Below are positions 1-11,700 of a DNA stretch of 64,000 nt, in pieces. Numbering within the stretch: the first letter of the stretch is position 1; each line of letters starts with the position of its first letter. The position numbers and the translations under genes are program-made. The notes below the pieces were generated by a model. The model saw only the letters and a program-made list of their open reading frames with translations, was not told the DNA's origin and searched no databases. The DNA lies in the NCBI GenBank assembly GCA_907163375.1, contig CAJQUW010001782.1:124001-188000 (forward strand). The letters are read 5' to 3'. This stretch comes from Prostheceraeus crozeri. Its lineage: Eukaryota > Platyhelminthes > Polycladida > Euryleptidae.

Positions 1-1059
1 ATCTCCTTCAGACGGGTATGGATGGGGTAGCTGACATTGGAGTCTATATAGGGTCATTTCGTCTTCCATGTTGAGAGTTGGTTTGATGATTCCGACGACG
101 TAACCAAAAGGATAGAAGTAGAATCGACTCCAATGCTTGTAGATGACTACAAACAGCTTTTCGCATCCATATCTATAACGAGAGGAATATTGTGTTGAAT
201 GACGAATTTAGTTGATGAATGTAATAATGGCTCAACCGTTAGTCTACTGATGTAATCCTACGGAGAAGAGGTGCAATATGAGCAGTCTAGGAAGCCGGTC
301 ACCTCTTGCTTGCATGAGTTTTGTTTTCAATCTTAGATGGCTTGGCTGCCAAATATTTCTCAAAATGTAAACTTATTCGATGCATATTGTGATTGATAGG
401 AGAATGAAAATCACCGAACTTTTAAGGTTGCGGATCAATAGACATCGCATTACTCAACAGGTCCTCATGCACTTCTGAAAGTCTCATAACAATAAGAGTC
501 CAAACACGGAACCATCTTAAGGGATCAATTTATCCGAAGAAACAGGAAAGCAGTGCCACAATAATCGATACTTCTCGTATTGATGAACTGATCTCTCTAC
601 TGATTGTAGACCTATCTCCTCAACAATGTGGCGTCTATCGATGTGATGGAGTGTCACGAGTTCCACTCAGAAACCAAATTGCAATCATATGCCATGGGAA
701 AAGAAAAGTTGGCTCAAATAACAAACAACATCTACTGCTCACAAGCTGAGAGAGATCAGCAAGGACATTGCTATGAACTCAATTTTTTCCCGGTTATTTG
801 ATGACAGCCACTTTTAACCATCCATGAGTTTGATGTTTCGATGCTTCAATCATTCCTACAATAATTACAGATCACAATTGACCTATGCTCGCTCCAATGG
901 TGGTATCAGTTCTCGCTAACTCTACCATTTGTCATTATAAATAGAAATTCAAAATTTGATTTTAGCACATTTTTTAAAACTTTTTATGAATATCTGCTGG
1001 AAATTGACGATAAGTAACTTTGATAAACGATACGTTTTGATCAGTCGTCGCATGAAAAC
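1..1059. other. No gene recognised
   Basis: A/T-rich DNA with frequent stops in all frames. I see no coding exon, RNA gene or transposon end that I can support. Confidence 0.5.
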
Positions 1060-1680
1060 ATCTAAAAACAATTTATTTATTCATTTATTTTGGAATTCGA
1101 TAAATAAGGGCGTTTCATCACCAAAGTGACTTCAAGGCAGCCTTACAAATGATAAAAAATTCTAAATAAAAAACTTGTTCAGCTAGTAAGTCATTGAAAG
1201 TCTCTTAAAATGCAGCAGACAACCTGAACGTCGTATATCCAGTAGCAAGGAATTCCACAGTTGAGAAGCTATAACCGGGAATGATCGCCCTCCTAGTGCT
1301 CGTCTACGAGAGATAGGAACCTGTAGCATCTTAGATTCTGCTGAGCGAAGTCTTCTTCGGCTTTCAATGGACGACACTTCTGTTAAGGCGTCAGCCAAGC
1401 TCACAAAGCAGCGGAGAAACGTGGCAATTCGGACGAACATTGTAGACGATCAGAGCAGCAGTATTGATAACCCTTCGCAGGTGAGTTAATGCGGATGATG
1501 GTAAACCACAATAACACGAAATGCAATAATCTACTCTGGAAAGCACAAATGAGCAGATGAGAGTATTTGTAGAAGTAAGAGTCAGATAGCCACCTATCTA
1601 GATCGAATGCGGCTCACAACTGCAAAACAAGTTGAAACAGTGCAAGCAATAGCTAACCTTATGCTGAGTTCGGAATCGAT
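1060..1680 (-). mobile_element. LINE 3'-end remnant (CR1/L2-like)
   Basis: The minus strand carries the C-terminal tail of a non-LTR reverse transcriptase. An 85-codon open stretch (1183-1440) ends in the usual LINE tail pattern, with a basic RRRALGGRSFPVIASQLWNS segment and then a short FKR motif. Upstream to about 1680, in shifted frames, are decayed pieces resembling the 'SRLDYC...YGLP...LQRVLNSAARL' region of CR1/L2 elements. The 3' end is followed by an AATAAATGAATAAATAAAT-type tail near 1075-1095. The 5' part of the element is absent, as expected of a truncated LINE, and several frameshifts show that it is old. The exact clade is uncertain. Confidence 0.6.
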
Positions 1681-2184
1681 GATAACACTCAGACATTGAA
1701 GATTTGACACAGGAGCTATCATGAGATTAATGCACACTCACAGAATCAGATGGAACACTGTTACGACGCTTGGAAGAAGCACACCACATGGCTTTGGGAT
1801 ACAGCTCGTTCTTGTTATTTTCATTCAACTATCCAGTTGTGCAAATGAAAAAGCAGCTATAAATGCCGAGGACGAACTATGCCCGTCCTATTTGCATTGA
1901 ATCTGCTCCAACTCGATAGTTGCGCTAGTGAAAAAAAGTACTTGAGATAATGGTAAAAAATTGCTAACCAGTCCTCATGAGGTTTCACGTAGTACTAAAT
2001 ACAACTCTAATTGAGATGACTGAAAATGTGCGTAAAATAGATAGTCTGCTAGAATATCGACCATTCATTGAGCAGAAAAATTCAGTAATTCCACATCTTT
2101 ATTAGCAAATGCATCAAAAATATTAAGCGGCATGATAATCGGCATATTTTACACTTGGGATCCACTATTTATAGAGTAAAACTG
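1681..2184. other. No gene recognised
   Basis: Between the LINE remnant and the first SINE I see no supported feature. Confidence 0.45.
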
Positions 2185-2345
2185 ACAGAGTGCAATGCCT
2201 CTGGCTTTCACGACGTCGAAATGATATGTCTACTGCACCTCTTCCTCTAGGCACAGCCTTGAAGAAAGGCTTGCCGGCTGGGAATTGAACCCAGTCCTTT
2301 CTGATTATCTGAAGTCGCGTGGGAGCAGTTGCTATTGTTATATAC
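2185..2345 (-). repeat. tRNA-derived SINE, family A copy 1
   Basis: Read on the minus strand, this has a polymerase III B-box-like segment (GGTTCAATTCCCAGCCGGC) followed by a body containing 'TCATTTCGAC.TCGTGAAAGCCAGAGG'. The same body occurs in copies at 2400-2612 and 8836-8950, which defines a repeat family. The A box is not clear, so the source tRNA cannot be named. Confidence 0.6.
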
Positions 2346-2399
2346 ACAAACCAGAAAGGTAACGTCATAATGTGCAGGGAAAGCTTTGCTTGCTCCTCA

Positions 2400-2612
2400 C
2401 ACGATCGTGGATGGTTTGCTTCGCTGGTCTTGATGATCTTCACGCCGCGTTAGTAGTTCGAGGACTGTGTTCGATTCCCAGCCGGCGCGCCGTTTTCATG
2501 GTGGTGCAAGGATTAAGGCGCATAGACACATCATTTCGACCTCGTGAAAGCCAGAGGGATTGAATTGTGAAATCGATTCTCCGAGGTCGCCTGGAAGCAG
2601 TTACTATTGTTA
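2400..2612 (+). repeat. tRNA-derived SINE, family A copy 2
   Basis: Plus-strand copy with a B-box-like TGTTCGATTCCCAGCCGGC near 2467-2486. The 3' body has complementary segments CGACCTCG and CGAGGTCG flanking an ATCGATTCT core. It is the longest of the three family A copies here. Short open frames across it are not genes. Confidence 0.65.
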
Positions 2613-4945
2613 AAACTGGCAGCATTACTTGTAAACCTTGTGAGAAGTGTTTGATGATCATTGCCATTATTCATATAAAAATAACTTAAATGCTTTTGTG
2701 GATGAAATATAAAATATAAAAATATAGTGATGCTTTTGATCATAGTTTCGCGTACTTTGTTCATGGTCAGTAAGTAACTTGAATTAAGATGCTTGAATAT
2801 GTAAGAAATTGACAAACATTCGCTATTTTCAAAACGTACTTTTAAATAAAGGTCAAGTTCTATGTTCCCTTTGAAAATTTGGTAAATTTGGATCGGTTAT
2901 CAAAAATAAGTTGAAACTAAAAGTTGCAAGAAACTAGAGTCGTAAATACTACAGCTTTTGAGCAGCATCAAAAAATGCATAGCTCCAGGAGACCCCGGGT
3001 GAAATAGAGAAGTACATTAATTCTTCTCAGCCCTAAGTAGCAGCAAACTTTGCTTCCCGAGATAAAAAAACAAAATACGAGCAATAGTGTCAAAATGAAT
3101 GCATACATTGCGGTACAGTGTTATGCACAGAGTGAGTTATGTGGTGAACAGACTCAGGTACTGACAAGCCTACTGTAGAAACATCGGCGGATGTGATCTT
3201 GAATCTCATTGATAGTTAAAAAGAAAGCAAAACTGAAACAATCATTTCTCATTAACTAGATCCATCAGGCCAAATTCCTGTTTTTGAGAGCGGCTCAAAT
3301 ATCGAAATCTGCAAGAGTAGTTGCTGGCAGGAGTACTGGTTACAGTATTTGTACTATACCGTGATTCTAACCAGAAAAAACGACAGAAAATCTGCAATTG
3401 AAAGTCAGTGATGCAGTGACTGTTCACATACATGAAGTGATTACCTATTTTGGTAATGACAAAATAAGCCACAATACAACACGACTGTACATCGCAATAA
3501 TCAAATCGACAGGAACTGGTAGAAATTGGTCAACACTTGACTTCTTTCACATACTGTATGTGAAATATATATGTTTTCACATATGTGTACATCATGTGTT
3601 CATAAATGTATCTTTTTCTTGAACATGTTTCATTATTCAACGACTACGGTGGATTGTACATCTCAACGTCTTTGACTTCAGGGCTTAGATTGTGATATTT
3701 CTTGTTCTGGAAATTAAAGAAGCAAAACCTAATTATCGGAAAGACTACAAGATCTTCATTTCTGACAAAGAGGCTCTGAGCTCTAATGGAAGCTAATGGA
3801 AAAGAAGAGTAGCAGCGGTACAAATGCACAGTAGTCTACTGTGATAAATCAAGGTCAATGCAAAAATCAGACATGAAAATTTAAGCCATCTGCCTTTAAA
3901 CAGATTTTATCTGTGTAATATAGAGCAAGTATGTATCTGTTTTTGTGAAACTTTCTGATATACCTTGATGATTTGTTTCTAGCATTGAAATCTAGCGTTC
4001 ATCGATAGGCCTATTATCGCACAATCTAAAATTATCTAAAATTATGACTGCTCTACAGAATTCAAAATTCATGGACATTATTCGGAGAGTTTTATGACAT
4101 ATTTTCATAAACTCGCGAAGAGAAGATTTCAAATAAACCAAAAATTTCTGAGGTAATCAGTAACCAAGTGGTATATCACTTGAGTGATAATACACTGTAT
4201 ATGAAACCAACTCTAATCTGATAGCAATATATCATTCTTTAAGCATTCGTTTTATGATATTCATAGCTGCAAGATAATGCGAAGGAATATCTGATTTTTC
4301 CTGTATTTATCACTCTAACATAAAAAGATAAAAACATCATATTTTCAATGATACAATAATTTTTGTAACGAATTATTATCGGCATATTCAAGAACCCTGA
4401 TACATTAGGCATTTGGGAAATTTCTTTTGATTTTAATGAGTGGAATTGCTCTATCCTTTTAGCTCTCTTGTTTTTTCATTTTTATGTCTTGGTTCTTTCT
4501 CAATGTCTTATGACATCGATTTACTCGCCGTAAATATTGCCAAAGTAGGTCGCTTGAAATAGGGGTATTTTTATACACCCGGCCGGATACATTAACTTCT
4601 CTCACTGCGATTACTTGTGTTTCATTTAATACAAAATGTTTTGAAAGTAGATGTGCGTTCATGTTTTCTGTTGAAAAATAAACGTTTTGCTATTCTGCTA
4701 TTCTCGACAGATGCATTCCACTAGACCAAAATAACATCTGCAACTAACCAAAATAACATTTGCTTTAAATGACGACGATTGGCTATTCACAAAGAAAGCT
4801 GATCATACGTCATCAAAATAGTAGCTAATGTCATGACATTCTTTTACGTCAAAACATTTGAATATCCGTTAAAGCCATTAAAATCACACTGCCGAAAGAA
4901 ACAAATTCATAGGAAAATATCTTCAAACAAAGCCAGAAATCTTAC
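2613..4945. other. No gene recognised
   Basis: A/T-rich intergenic or intronic DNA. Small palindromes occur (for example TTCACATACTGTATGTGAA near 3547-3565), but I see no coding exon or recognisable element. If the exon at 4946-5223 is real, part of this may be its downstream intron. Confidence 0.4.
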
Positions 4946-5223
4946 CGATTTATAGCCTCAACACGATTGAATTCAAATTTCACCTCCTTGTCGTTGGTTT
5001 GAACATCGTAAACGCTAACCATACACTCATTGGCAAATTTCTTGTTGGCTTTTTTCTGCTGCTTTGGAGTATGAGAACCGTATTGGTGATTGTAGTTATA
5101 GATATGTAAACTTTGAGGAAGATTTTGATGTTCATATTCCTCCATGGCTCTATCGTTAGCTACGTGAATCTTCGGTAGAGAACCACAAATAGGTCGCATA
5201 AGGGTCGCCTGATCACGACTAAC
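4946..5223 (-). CDS. Unassigned host exon (candidate)
   Basis: An internal 278-nt exon is suggested on the minus strand. A pyrimidine-rich tract ending TTTTTCAG precedes position 5223, and the segment ends at a GTAAG donor (4945-4941). One frame is open throughout, about 92 codons, in an area otherwise full of stops. The peptide is hydrophilic and not low-complexity; it contains DQATLMRPICGSLPK near the start and a lysine-rich KQQKKANKKF stretch. I do not recognise the protein family. It could be one exon of a larger host gene extending beyond the window, or part of an unrecognised transposon gene. No neighbouring exon of the same gene could be identified. Confidence 0.4.
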
Positions 5224-6016
5224 CTGAAAAATACACGTGATTATTCTTCTCGGTGTCTTCAGTCTCCTCAAGCAGTTTTCAATCTCAAGACACATTCACT
5301 AATTAAAATCATTATGTGATTGCATGAAATTGTTAGAGCTGGATATTACGTAATTTTGAACCAGAGACATACAGAGTAAAATAGACTGATGAATGTCGTT
5401 GGACCATCCTATTAAAACTAATTCAAATACCCATCTACAGCATGCCTAATTTTACTAGGTTAGGAGCAGATGATTATCGATCATTTTGAAGTTAGGCATG
5501 CGCTTTTGAAGTTCAGTGTTTTCTTATTGAGCGAGTGTGGATAGCTATAAAACTTCAATTGATTCAGAGGAATACTGGCCTGGCACACACGATGGTGTGA
5601 TTCATAAGGTACAAAAGGACTTGGAGGCTGAGCAACATTGATTTGAAAATTGGTTGCGCTAACTTCACAGCGCGACCAGTTTTAAATTTCAATTACGTGG
5701 CAATCTGAAGTTGGTCAAAATAGGCAGAATCTAGTGAAACTGATAAATAGCGCATAATCAGCGAACTCGAATTATGTGGTTGAAGTGATTTTTGGAAGTC
5801 TGAAATGGCTCCGCGAGTGGTTGTGCCAACTTCACGCACGTTAGTACAAGATCCGGTCCTGAATTGATGGAAAGGATCATTGAGGTCTTTCAAAAAGTGA
5901 CCACAAGCATGTGCCTACTCGCATACTGCGGACGCTTTCACCAACACATCAAGAATGATGGGCACCAAGTTTAAGTGCACTGATAACGATTGTAGCATTG
6001 GGTATTGTAGCATATA
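5224..6016. other. No gene recognised
   Basis: No supported feature between the candidate exon and the Tc1 element. Confidence 0.4.
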
Positions 6017-7419
6017 TACTCATTGACAAAATTTTTGAAACATTTACTTCTTTAACTTCTTTCATTTTTGACTGGCATATATACATGTATGTATGATGCC
6101 TTGATAATTCAGTCACAATCTCCACCAAGTCACTAGCACAGAAAAACAACGCATGTAGCATATTCAACTTTAATAGCGCGTGTGCCCCCCTCTAGCTCCA
6201 ATACATTCAGTAATCCGAGATGGCATGGATTCACAAAGTTTCTGAATGAAGGATGTTTCAAGGAGAAGCCACTGCTGTCAGTCTTTCAGAGAAAATTCTC
6301 AGGTACACTGGTGGAAGTGAATAGCGGTCTCTCACTCGCCGCCCAAGCTCGTCCCAGACTTGTTCAATGGGTGACAAGTCAGGTGAGCGTGCAGGCCAGT
6401 CAAGGGTTTGAATGTTCAATCTCCTAACAGTGGCAATGACAGCCGAGGAGCGATGTGGTCTTGCGTTGTCGTCTTGGAAGATGAGATCCTCCACCCTGAC
6501 CACTGGGGCAACAACAGGAAGCACAATTTCATTGAGATACCTCTCTCCACTCAACGTGCCTTTGATGATGACTGCTGTCGTTCATCCGCCATGCCAAATG
6601 CCACCCCACAGCATAACACTTCCACCACCATATCTGTCGTGTTCTTTAATACAGCATGGGGCAAAGCGTTCATCTGGAAGACGATGCATTCTGACACGAC
6701 CGTCATTGAAATCCAGAGTGAATCTCGATTCATCGCTCCACAAGACTTTCTGCCAGTGATGGTCATTCCATGAGCGATGGGCATCACACCAGGCAACTCG
6801 TCTTCTGCGGTGCTCAAAACTCAATGGAATTAGGACAGCTGGTCGTCGCGATTGGATTCCAGCTTCTCGCAATCTTCGGTAAGCCGTTCGAACGCTACAT
6901 TCTATATTTGAGGCACTCTTCCAGTGTACGACTAGCTTTGGGACTGACACAAATCTATTCCTCTTTGCAGCTAAAACTAGACGTGCGTCTGTCCTTCCTG
7001 CAGACTTTCTTGGTCGACCAGATCCCTTCTTCTTTTTAACATCTCCTTCTGCTTTCCATCGACACCACCACCTCCAAACAACGACTCTCGATAGTTGCAG
7101 CTCTTCGGCAACACTCGCACAACTTCAACCACAACGAATCATTCCAATAGCCATACCTCTGGTAAACTGATCGGGTGCCATTTTATTTTACAAAAGCTGG
7201 ATTTCAGTTCACGTTTATGTTCAATTTGTAAAAGCAATTGTGACAGTTGTATCGATATCAAAATTTGAAATTTGACCACCATAGATCTTTCTCCATTCTC
7301 TAATGTGTTGAATGGTAATACATAGAAAGCGAGATATTGCATCATACCCGAGAAAAAAAATGAAACAAACTTCAATTCAAGCCAATGATAGTTTGTTTCA
7401 TTTATTATGTCAATGAGTA
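6017..7419 (-). mobile_element. Decayed Tc1-like DNA transposon
   Basis: A 1.4-kb element bounded by short inverted repeats: CTCATTGACA after TA near 6017-6018, and TGTCAATGAG before TA at 7418-7419. It holds a Tc1-type transposase gene on the minus strand. Length, TA flanks and DDE domain fit the Tc1/mariner superfamily. Only about 10-14 bp of each terminal repeat is convincing, so the boundaries are moderately sure. Confidence 0.6.
6258..7060 (-). pseudogene. Tc1-like transposase (DD34E), broken
   Basis: Cut-and-paste transposase. The minus strand encodes, in order, a decayed DNA-binding region, WSDESRF with the first catalytic aspartate, a GGGSVMLWGG block, IFQDDNARPH with the second aspartate, and SPDLSPIEQVWDEL with the catalytic glutamate. 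Exactly 34 residues separate the second aspartate and the glutamate, the Tc1 spacing. The coding sequence is interrupted by a frame change between about 6554 and 6582 and the N-terminus is poorly preserved, so it cannot make a full enzyme. Plus-strand open frames over the same interval are shadows. Confidence 0.75.
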
Positions 7420-7423
7420 TATT

Positions 7424-7533
7424 ATAGTGATATAACTACGACATCTGTACTACCACAGAAAATGTAGCACGAGGCGAAGCCGAGTGCTACATCTTTCTAT
7501 GGTAGTACAGATGGAGTAGTTATATCACTATTA
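7424..7533. repeat. 110-bp near-perfect palindrome
   Basis: The sequence reads into its own reverse complement around a short loop (GAGGCGAAGCCGA, near 7471-7483). Matching arm segments include ATAGTGATATAACTA/TAGTTATATCACTAT and TGTAGCAC/GTGCTACA. It lies immediately beside the right end of the Tc1 element. It may be a foldback-type MITE or one end of a larger element. Confidence 0.7.
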
Positions 7534-7970
7534 TCAAACGATCAAGAAATGTCAATGAACTCTATGGACCAGTGACGATATAGACAATCTGCTAAGAACA
7601 CAAACGTGGTTGGCTTTCCATGGCATCCAAAGTCCTAGTAGATAGCCTATCCAATATTGATGTCATGCATTTCCATAGAAATTAACAATACCATAGAAAG
7701 TACTATTATCTACTTCTATGTGCATTTCCTTCATTTGAATTTCAAGTGAACCGATATTTAACTGGCATTTGCATGAGGTGTAGCCTTATTATCTATACCC
7801 AAGATATCATCTAAGCTTACTTGCAATTTGGGTGCATTGTAGGGTAAAAAAATGTAGCACGGTAGCCCATTGGATTACATGTATTTTGATTCATAGAAAT
7901 TCCGTTCTACATTAGAAAATGTAGAACGCATAGTTCAACATAGTGGAGATAGGAAGGGAGTTTGATAATA
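7533..7970. other. Possible non-autonomous element
   Basis: ATTATCAAAC at 7533-7542 is matched in inverted orientation by GTTTGATAAT at about 7961-7970. AATGTAGCAC/AATGTAGAAC motifs from the neighbouring palindrome recur near 7852 and 7918. This suggests that the palindrome and this segment form one non-autonomous repeat. No coding capacity. Confidence 0.3.
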
Positions 7971-8189
7971 GGTAATGTTTGCCAACTTGCTGGATTACGA
8001 GCCGAAACCCTGACACAGATTGATGTTGTTCAAAATTGTACATTATTCATAATTAGATTATGTTATTAATTCTCTTTGCAAAACATAGGGCTCAGCATAA
8101 ATCCTGCACGAACTGCTACCTTGTTAAAATTTCGTGAAAACTGGTTGAAAAAGATACAATTTAGAGAAGTTTAACATACAACGCGTCAT

Positions 8190-8206
8190 CTGGGACACCC
8201 TGTATA
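8190..8206. repeat. Solitary mariner-type terminal fragment
   Basis: GGGACACCCTGTATA resembles the terminal inverted repeat of the mariner-type element ending at 62195. No partner repeat is seen nearby, so this is an isolated remnant or a chance match to a common motif. Confidence 0.35.
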
Positions 8207-8835
8207 ATGTATATCCTTACAAATTCTTAGTAAATCCTACTTAAGATGGATCATTCATCATCCTACACTAGTGATGGAGAAAAATTGAAAAATTGGTCTT
8301 CTTAATAATTCATTGCCGCAATAAAGTGATAAATTCCATATACAGTAGGGGCGGTCGATGATAATGCAGGGTTTTCAGTGAATAACCATCTATTTTTTCT
8401 TCAAAGAGATCGCAACAGACAGACATGCCGTAAATGTGCTCTAGGCACTGGTAACAATTTTAACAGCTGAAGTTTGTTTGAATTTGCACGATGAAGCAAT
8501 TTCATCCAATTTGCCCATATTTAATAAGCTGAAAGTGATTCCCTTTCATTCTCATGGGTCACAATCGCCGATAGAAAAAAAATCTGGATATTGCTCGACA
8601 GCAGCTGACGGTTGATAGCTCTCATGGGGGAAATAGCAAGACAATGATCGAATGCACGTCGTTCAGATGATCGTTCCATTGTCAATGTCGAAGGTCAACA
8701 AGTTACTGTTGCAACATTACGTCAATTTGTGCTGTGTTTTGAATGTTTGATATCACTAAGTGTATTATCAGCGTACCTCAATGCTGACAGTGCTAGTAGT
8801 AGACGAAACTTTTCAAAAATGCAATGAATGTTGAT
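8207..8835. other. No gene recognised
   Basis: No supported feature. Confidence 0.4.
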
Positions 8836-8950
8836 AGCAGCCGCGTCCAGGCGACCTCGGAGAATCGATTACGGAATTCAGTGCCTGGCTTTTCACGAGG
8901 TCGAAAAGATATTTCTATGCGCCCTGTTTTCACCGCATGCCTCTGAAACC
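8836..8950 (-). repeat. SINE family A copy 3 (3' half)
   Basis: On the minus strand this matches the 3' body of the SINE at 2400-2612: the CGACCTCGTGAAAAGCCAGG segment, the ATCGATTCTCCGAGGTCG segment and the terminal GCCTGGACGCGGCTGCT-like end. The tRNA-like head is missing. Confidence 0.65.
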
Positions 8951-9469
8951 TATAGGCCTACAACGACCTATTGACCGGAACGACTAATTTGAATGTTCAT
9001 AAGCATGAAGTAGGTCGACAACACATAATATTCTTTTTCGATCACGAAGGAAAATGGAAATTCGAGAAATAGGATTTCTGGAGGACAAACATGGTCAGTG
9101 CAGATGGCCTGTTCTCATAGTGCGTGGTTAGTTAACATTTATTTTACTCTACCTTTAAGAATAAGATGTACGTACGATTAGTATTTCGCAGCTGATCTTG
9201 GAAAGGAGGAGATTTGAAAATGTCAAAAAAAAAAAAATTAGGCCCACATAGAAGCTGAGTACTTCATTTTTAGCAATTGAGTTCATCGTTTTTCTATGTA
9301 GGCGCTGAGTCATGCTGTGAAGATTACAAATGCTGAGTTGCATGAAAGGCAGTTGGTTCGCGCTTTCGACATTGTTTTGCTACGCACCACAGATTGCAGG
9401 TCTTCGAGCATGACGAGGGTTCATTCTTCTTACCCATAGAGTGATGAAGTTTCAACGTCACTGCTCCCC
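8951..9469. other. No gene recognised
   Basis: No supported feature. Confidence 0.4.
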
Positions 9470-9640
9470 TATTCGGGGACCTTGGACGGTGCTGACATAG
9501 ACAGACGTTTCTGAAACGTTGTAGTACTTTTAGTCCGGATGCCCCTCTTGTCGACTTCCAATGACATTTTCGGGGCTCGACCTCTGGACCGATAGATCGC
9601 TAGGCTAAGACTTAACCGCTGTGTCACGGAGACTTCCTTA
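9470..9640 (-). repeat. tRNA-derived SINE, family B
   Basis: The minus strand has an A-box-like GTGACACAGCGGTTAAG and, about 45 nt on, a B-box-like GAGGTCGAGCCCCG, the spacing of an internal pol III promoter in a tRNA-derived head. The rest of the segment is non-coding. It is a different family from the SINEs at 2.2-2.6 kb. Confidence 0.55.
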
Positions 9641-10705
9641 CCCATGAAGTAATATATTAGGTAGAATAGCAACTCAGAATTTATCAAATTTCCCATGTGT
9701 ATGCAGTTTCGATTTCATTAAATGAACGAGTCGAGACCTAATACCACATGTGAGATATGCAAATGTTTGCACTTCTAGAGAAATATACATGAATTTGACT
9801 GATTATGATTTCAATACAGCAGAAAGAAAAGTAATTTACAAGTCATCCATGTCATGACAACCTTGGAGGGGTCATATGGTTTGTTAAATTAGTAATTCGA
9901 TGGGTTGCCATTACTTTAAAGCTCAGCCTTTCTATTAGTAAGATTATTTTCCTAAGAATGATCATATCACAAACTACCTGCCACTGAAAGAGCAAAACAT
10001 CATTACCGACGAAACTGATCATAATTGACTTTGAAATATAAAAATGGGTCCCCCATTACCATTCAGATTCAAGAAATGACTCCGTGTGAATCATAAAATC
10101 ATGCCACTGAAAATTGAATTAAAAACATGACATCTCAACCAGGAAACTCTCAATAAGATCTCAACTTTTCCTTGACTTGCAGGGACTTGCTGCATTATAT
10201 GCAATTCATGAAATTTCCTTGATCATCAGCTTTATTTCCGCTTAATTAAGATGCCTGTTTGCAAATATTAGTTTCTTTTGATATCCAACTTGTTTCATAC
10301 TACTTATTAAGTGACTTCATTTCGGCAGTATGTAAACACGAGAAATTTGCAAAAGCTTAGATTTTTAAAAACTGCTCAAATAATTTTTTGGGCCGCAGGA
10401 ACGTTATCTTCGCAAAAAACTGAATCATTTCATATAAAAATTTTTGCTGTATACAGATACTTTTTGAGTAAACACTCTACCTACTATATACTTGCTCTAT
10501 GTTCTTACCTACGTGACCGCATCAATCATAACACTGCTTAAATGTAGAAAATCACAGGAGGACTCGACATCATTAATTTCTACTGCTGCTTTGCAGCATC
10601 CAGTGGTGTACAGTCTCATCCATGGTACCATCCTTTTTGTTGCAAGAGGAAAAATGAGTTGGTTGCTCTATCTCCATCACCATCACTGATACAATGATGT
10701 AGTAT
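9641..10705. other. No gene recognised
   Basis: A/T-rich flank of the BEL element. Short open frames only. Confidence 0.4.
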
Positions 10706-10710
10706 GAACT

Positions 10711-10865
10711 TGTGCCGACAAGTAAAAGCGTCATTTGTTGTCAAGGATTCTAGAAATTATATTGAATTCGAAACATTTACAGATCATCACAATTTACATT
10801 TATTTGATGAATACAAACAAAGCATTACTCTATAATCGCAACACTGAGACTGCAGTGTTGTGACA
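10711..10865 (-). repeat. BEL/Pao 3' LTR (155 bp)
   Basis: Matches the repeat at 17251-17405 at all but about four positions. It begins TGTGCCGACAAG and ends TTGTGACA on the plus strand, and is bordered outside by GAACT. Confidence 0.92.
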
Positions 10866-11239
10866 CTCCGCCGCCAAAAATCCTATGTACAAATATTACA
10901 CAAAAAGTTCCACACTTTCAGATGTCCGGATCGATCGAGTGAGTGCTTGAGTAGAAGAAGATCACATGAACGCTACTCTGAGTTACTCAGAAGATTTCAC
11001 ACATCGTGGACGTATCAATCAAATGTCAATAAAATCACCGAAGTATACGAAGAATAATTCATTGAATGAATAATAGATATCAGCAGTTTCTCACTTCTGC
11101 ACCGAAACGCAACTGATTCACATTTTGAAAGTTAAATTGATGTCACTGAATGAAATACGTAATGTGCTTTTTTTAAAAAATGCCATCACTAATTCTATAG
11201 ATTACAGCAATGTACCGTTGCTCACTGTTAATGTCACCG

Positions 11240-11700
11240 TTATTAGTCACTTAAGCCATTATTGCAATCATTGTCAATGTTATCACTGCTCATGTTCTTT
11301 TGGAACAGGTTCTGTAGTTTTTCGTTTGCTGCACTTTTTGCTTGTCTTCCTCGCACCCGCGGTTTACTTTCATTGTGTACCTGTGCGTTTAGTTCGTGAG
11401 TATCGGAGTTAGGTGGTTCCGCATGTTCCATTGTTTCGAGCGGGAATAGTAAGCTGATTGCTCTGCGAGTAATCACACCATTTACCAATTTCACTTCGGC
11501 AACTCTTGTTTCACCGTCTCTACTCTTGATCAAATTTGTGATTCTTCCCAATTTCCATTGACTTCTTCTTAAGTGATCGTCTTTGATAGTTGCTATCATA
11601 CCAACAGTTGGTGCAATTTCAGAATACCTTGAACCTTTTAGCTTGCTTTGATAACGCTCCCTCAAGCCTTCAAATATTCTTCTTGCCATAACATCCAAAA
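11240..11700 (-). pseudogene. BEL/Pao DUF5641-type C-terminal domain
   Basis: C-terminal portion of the pol polyprotein, with 'RRSQWKLGRI..L..SRDGETRVAEVKLVNG...RRAISLLFPLE', the domain that follows the integrase in BEL/Pao elements. It is probably a small beta-barrel module of the integrase tail. Part of a broken element. Confidence 0.75.

Noticed and set aside
6412-6817. Plus-strand open frames of 115-121 codons in the 6.0-7.4 kb element
   Set aside because: They are antisense to the Tc1-like transposase, which is clearly encoded on the minus strand.
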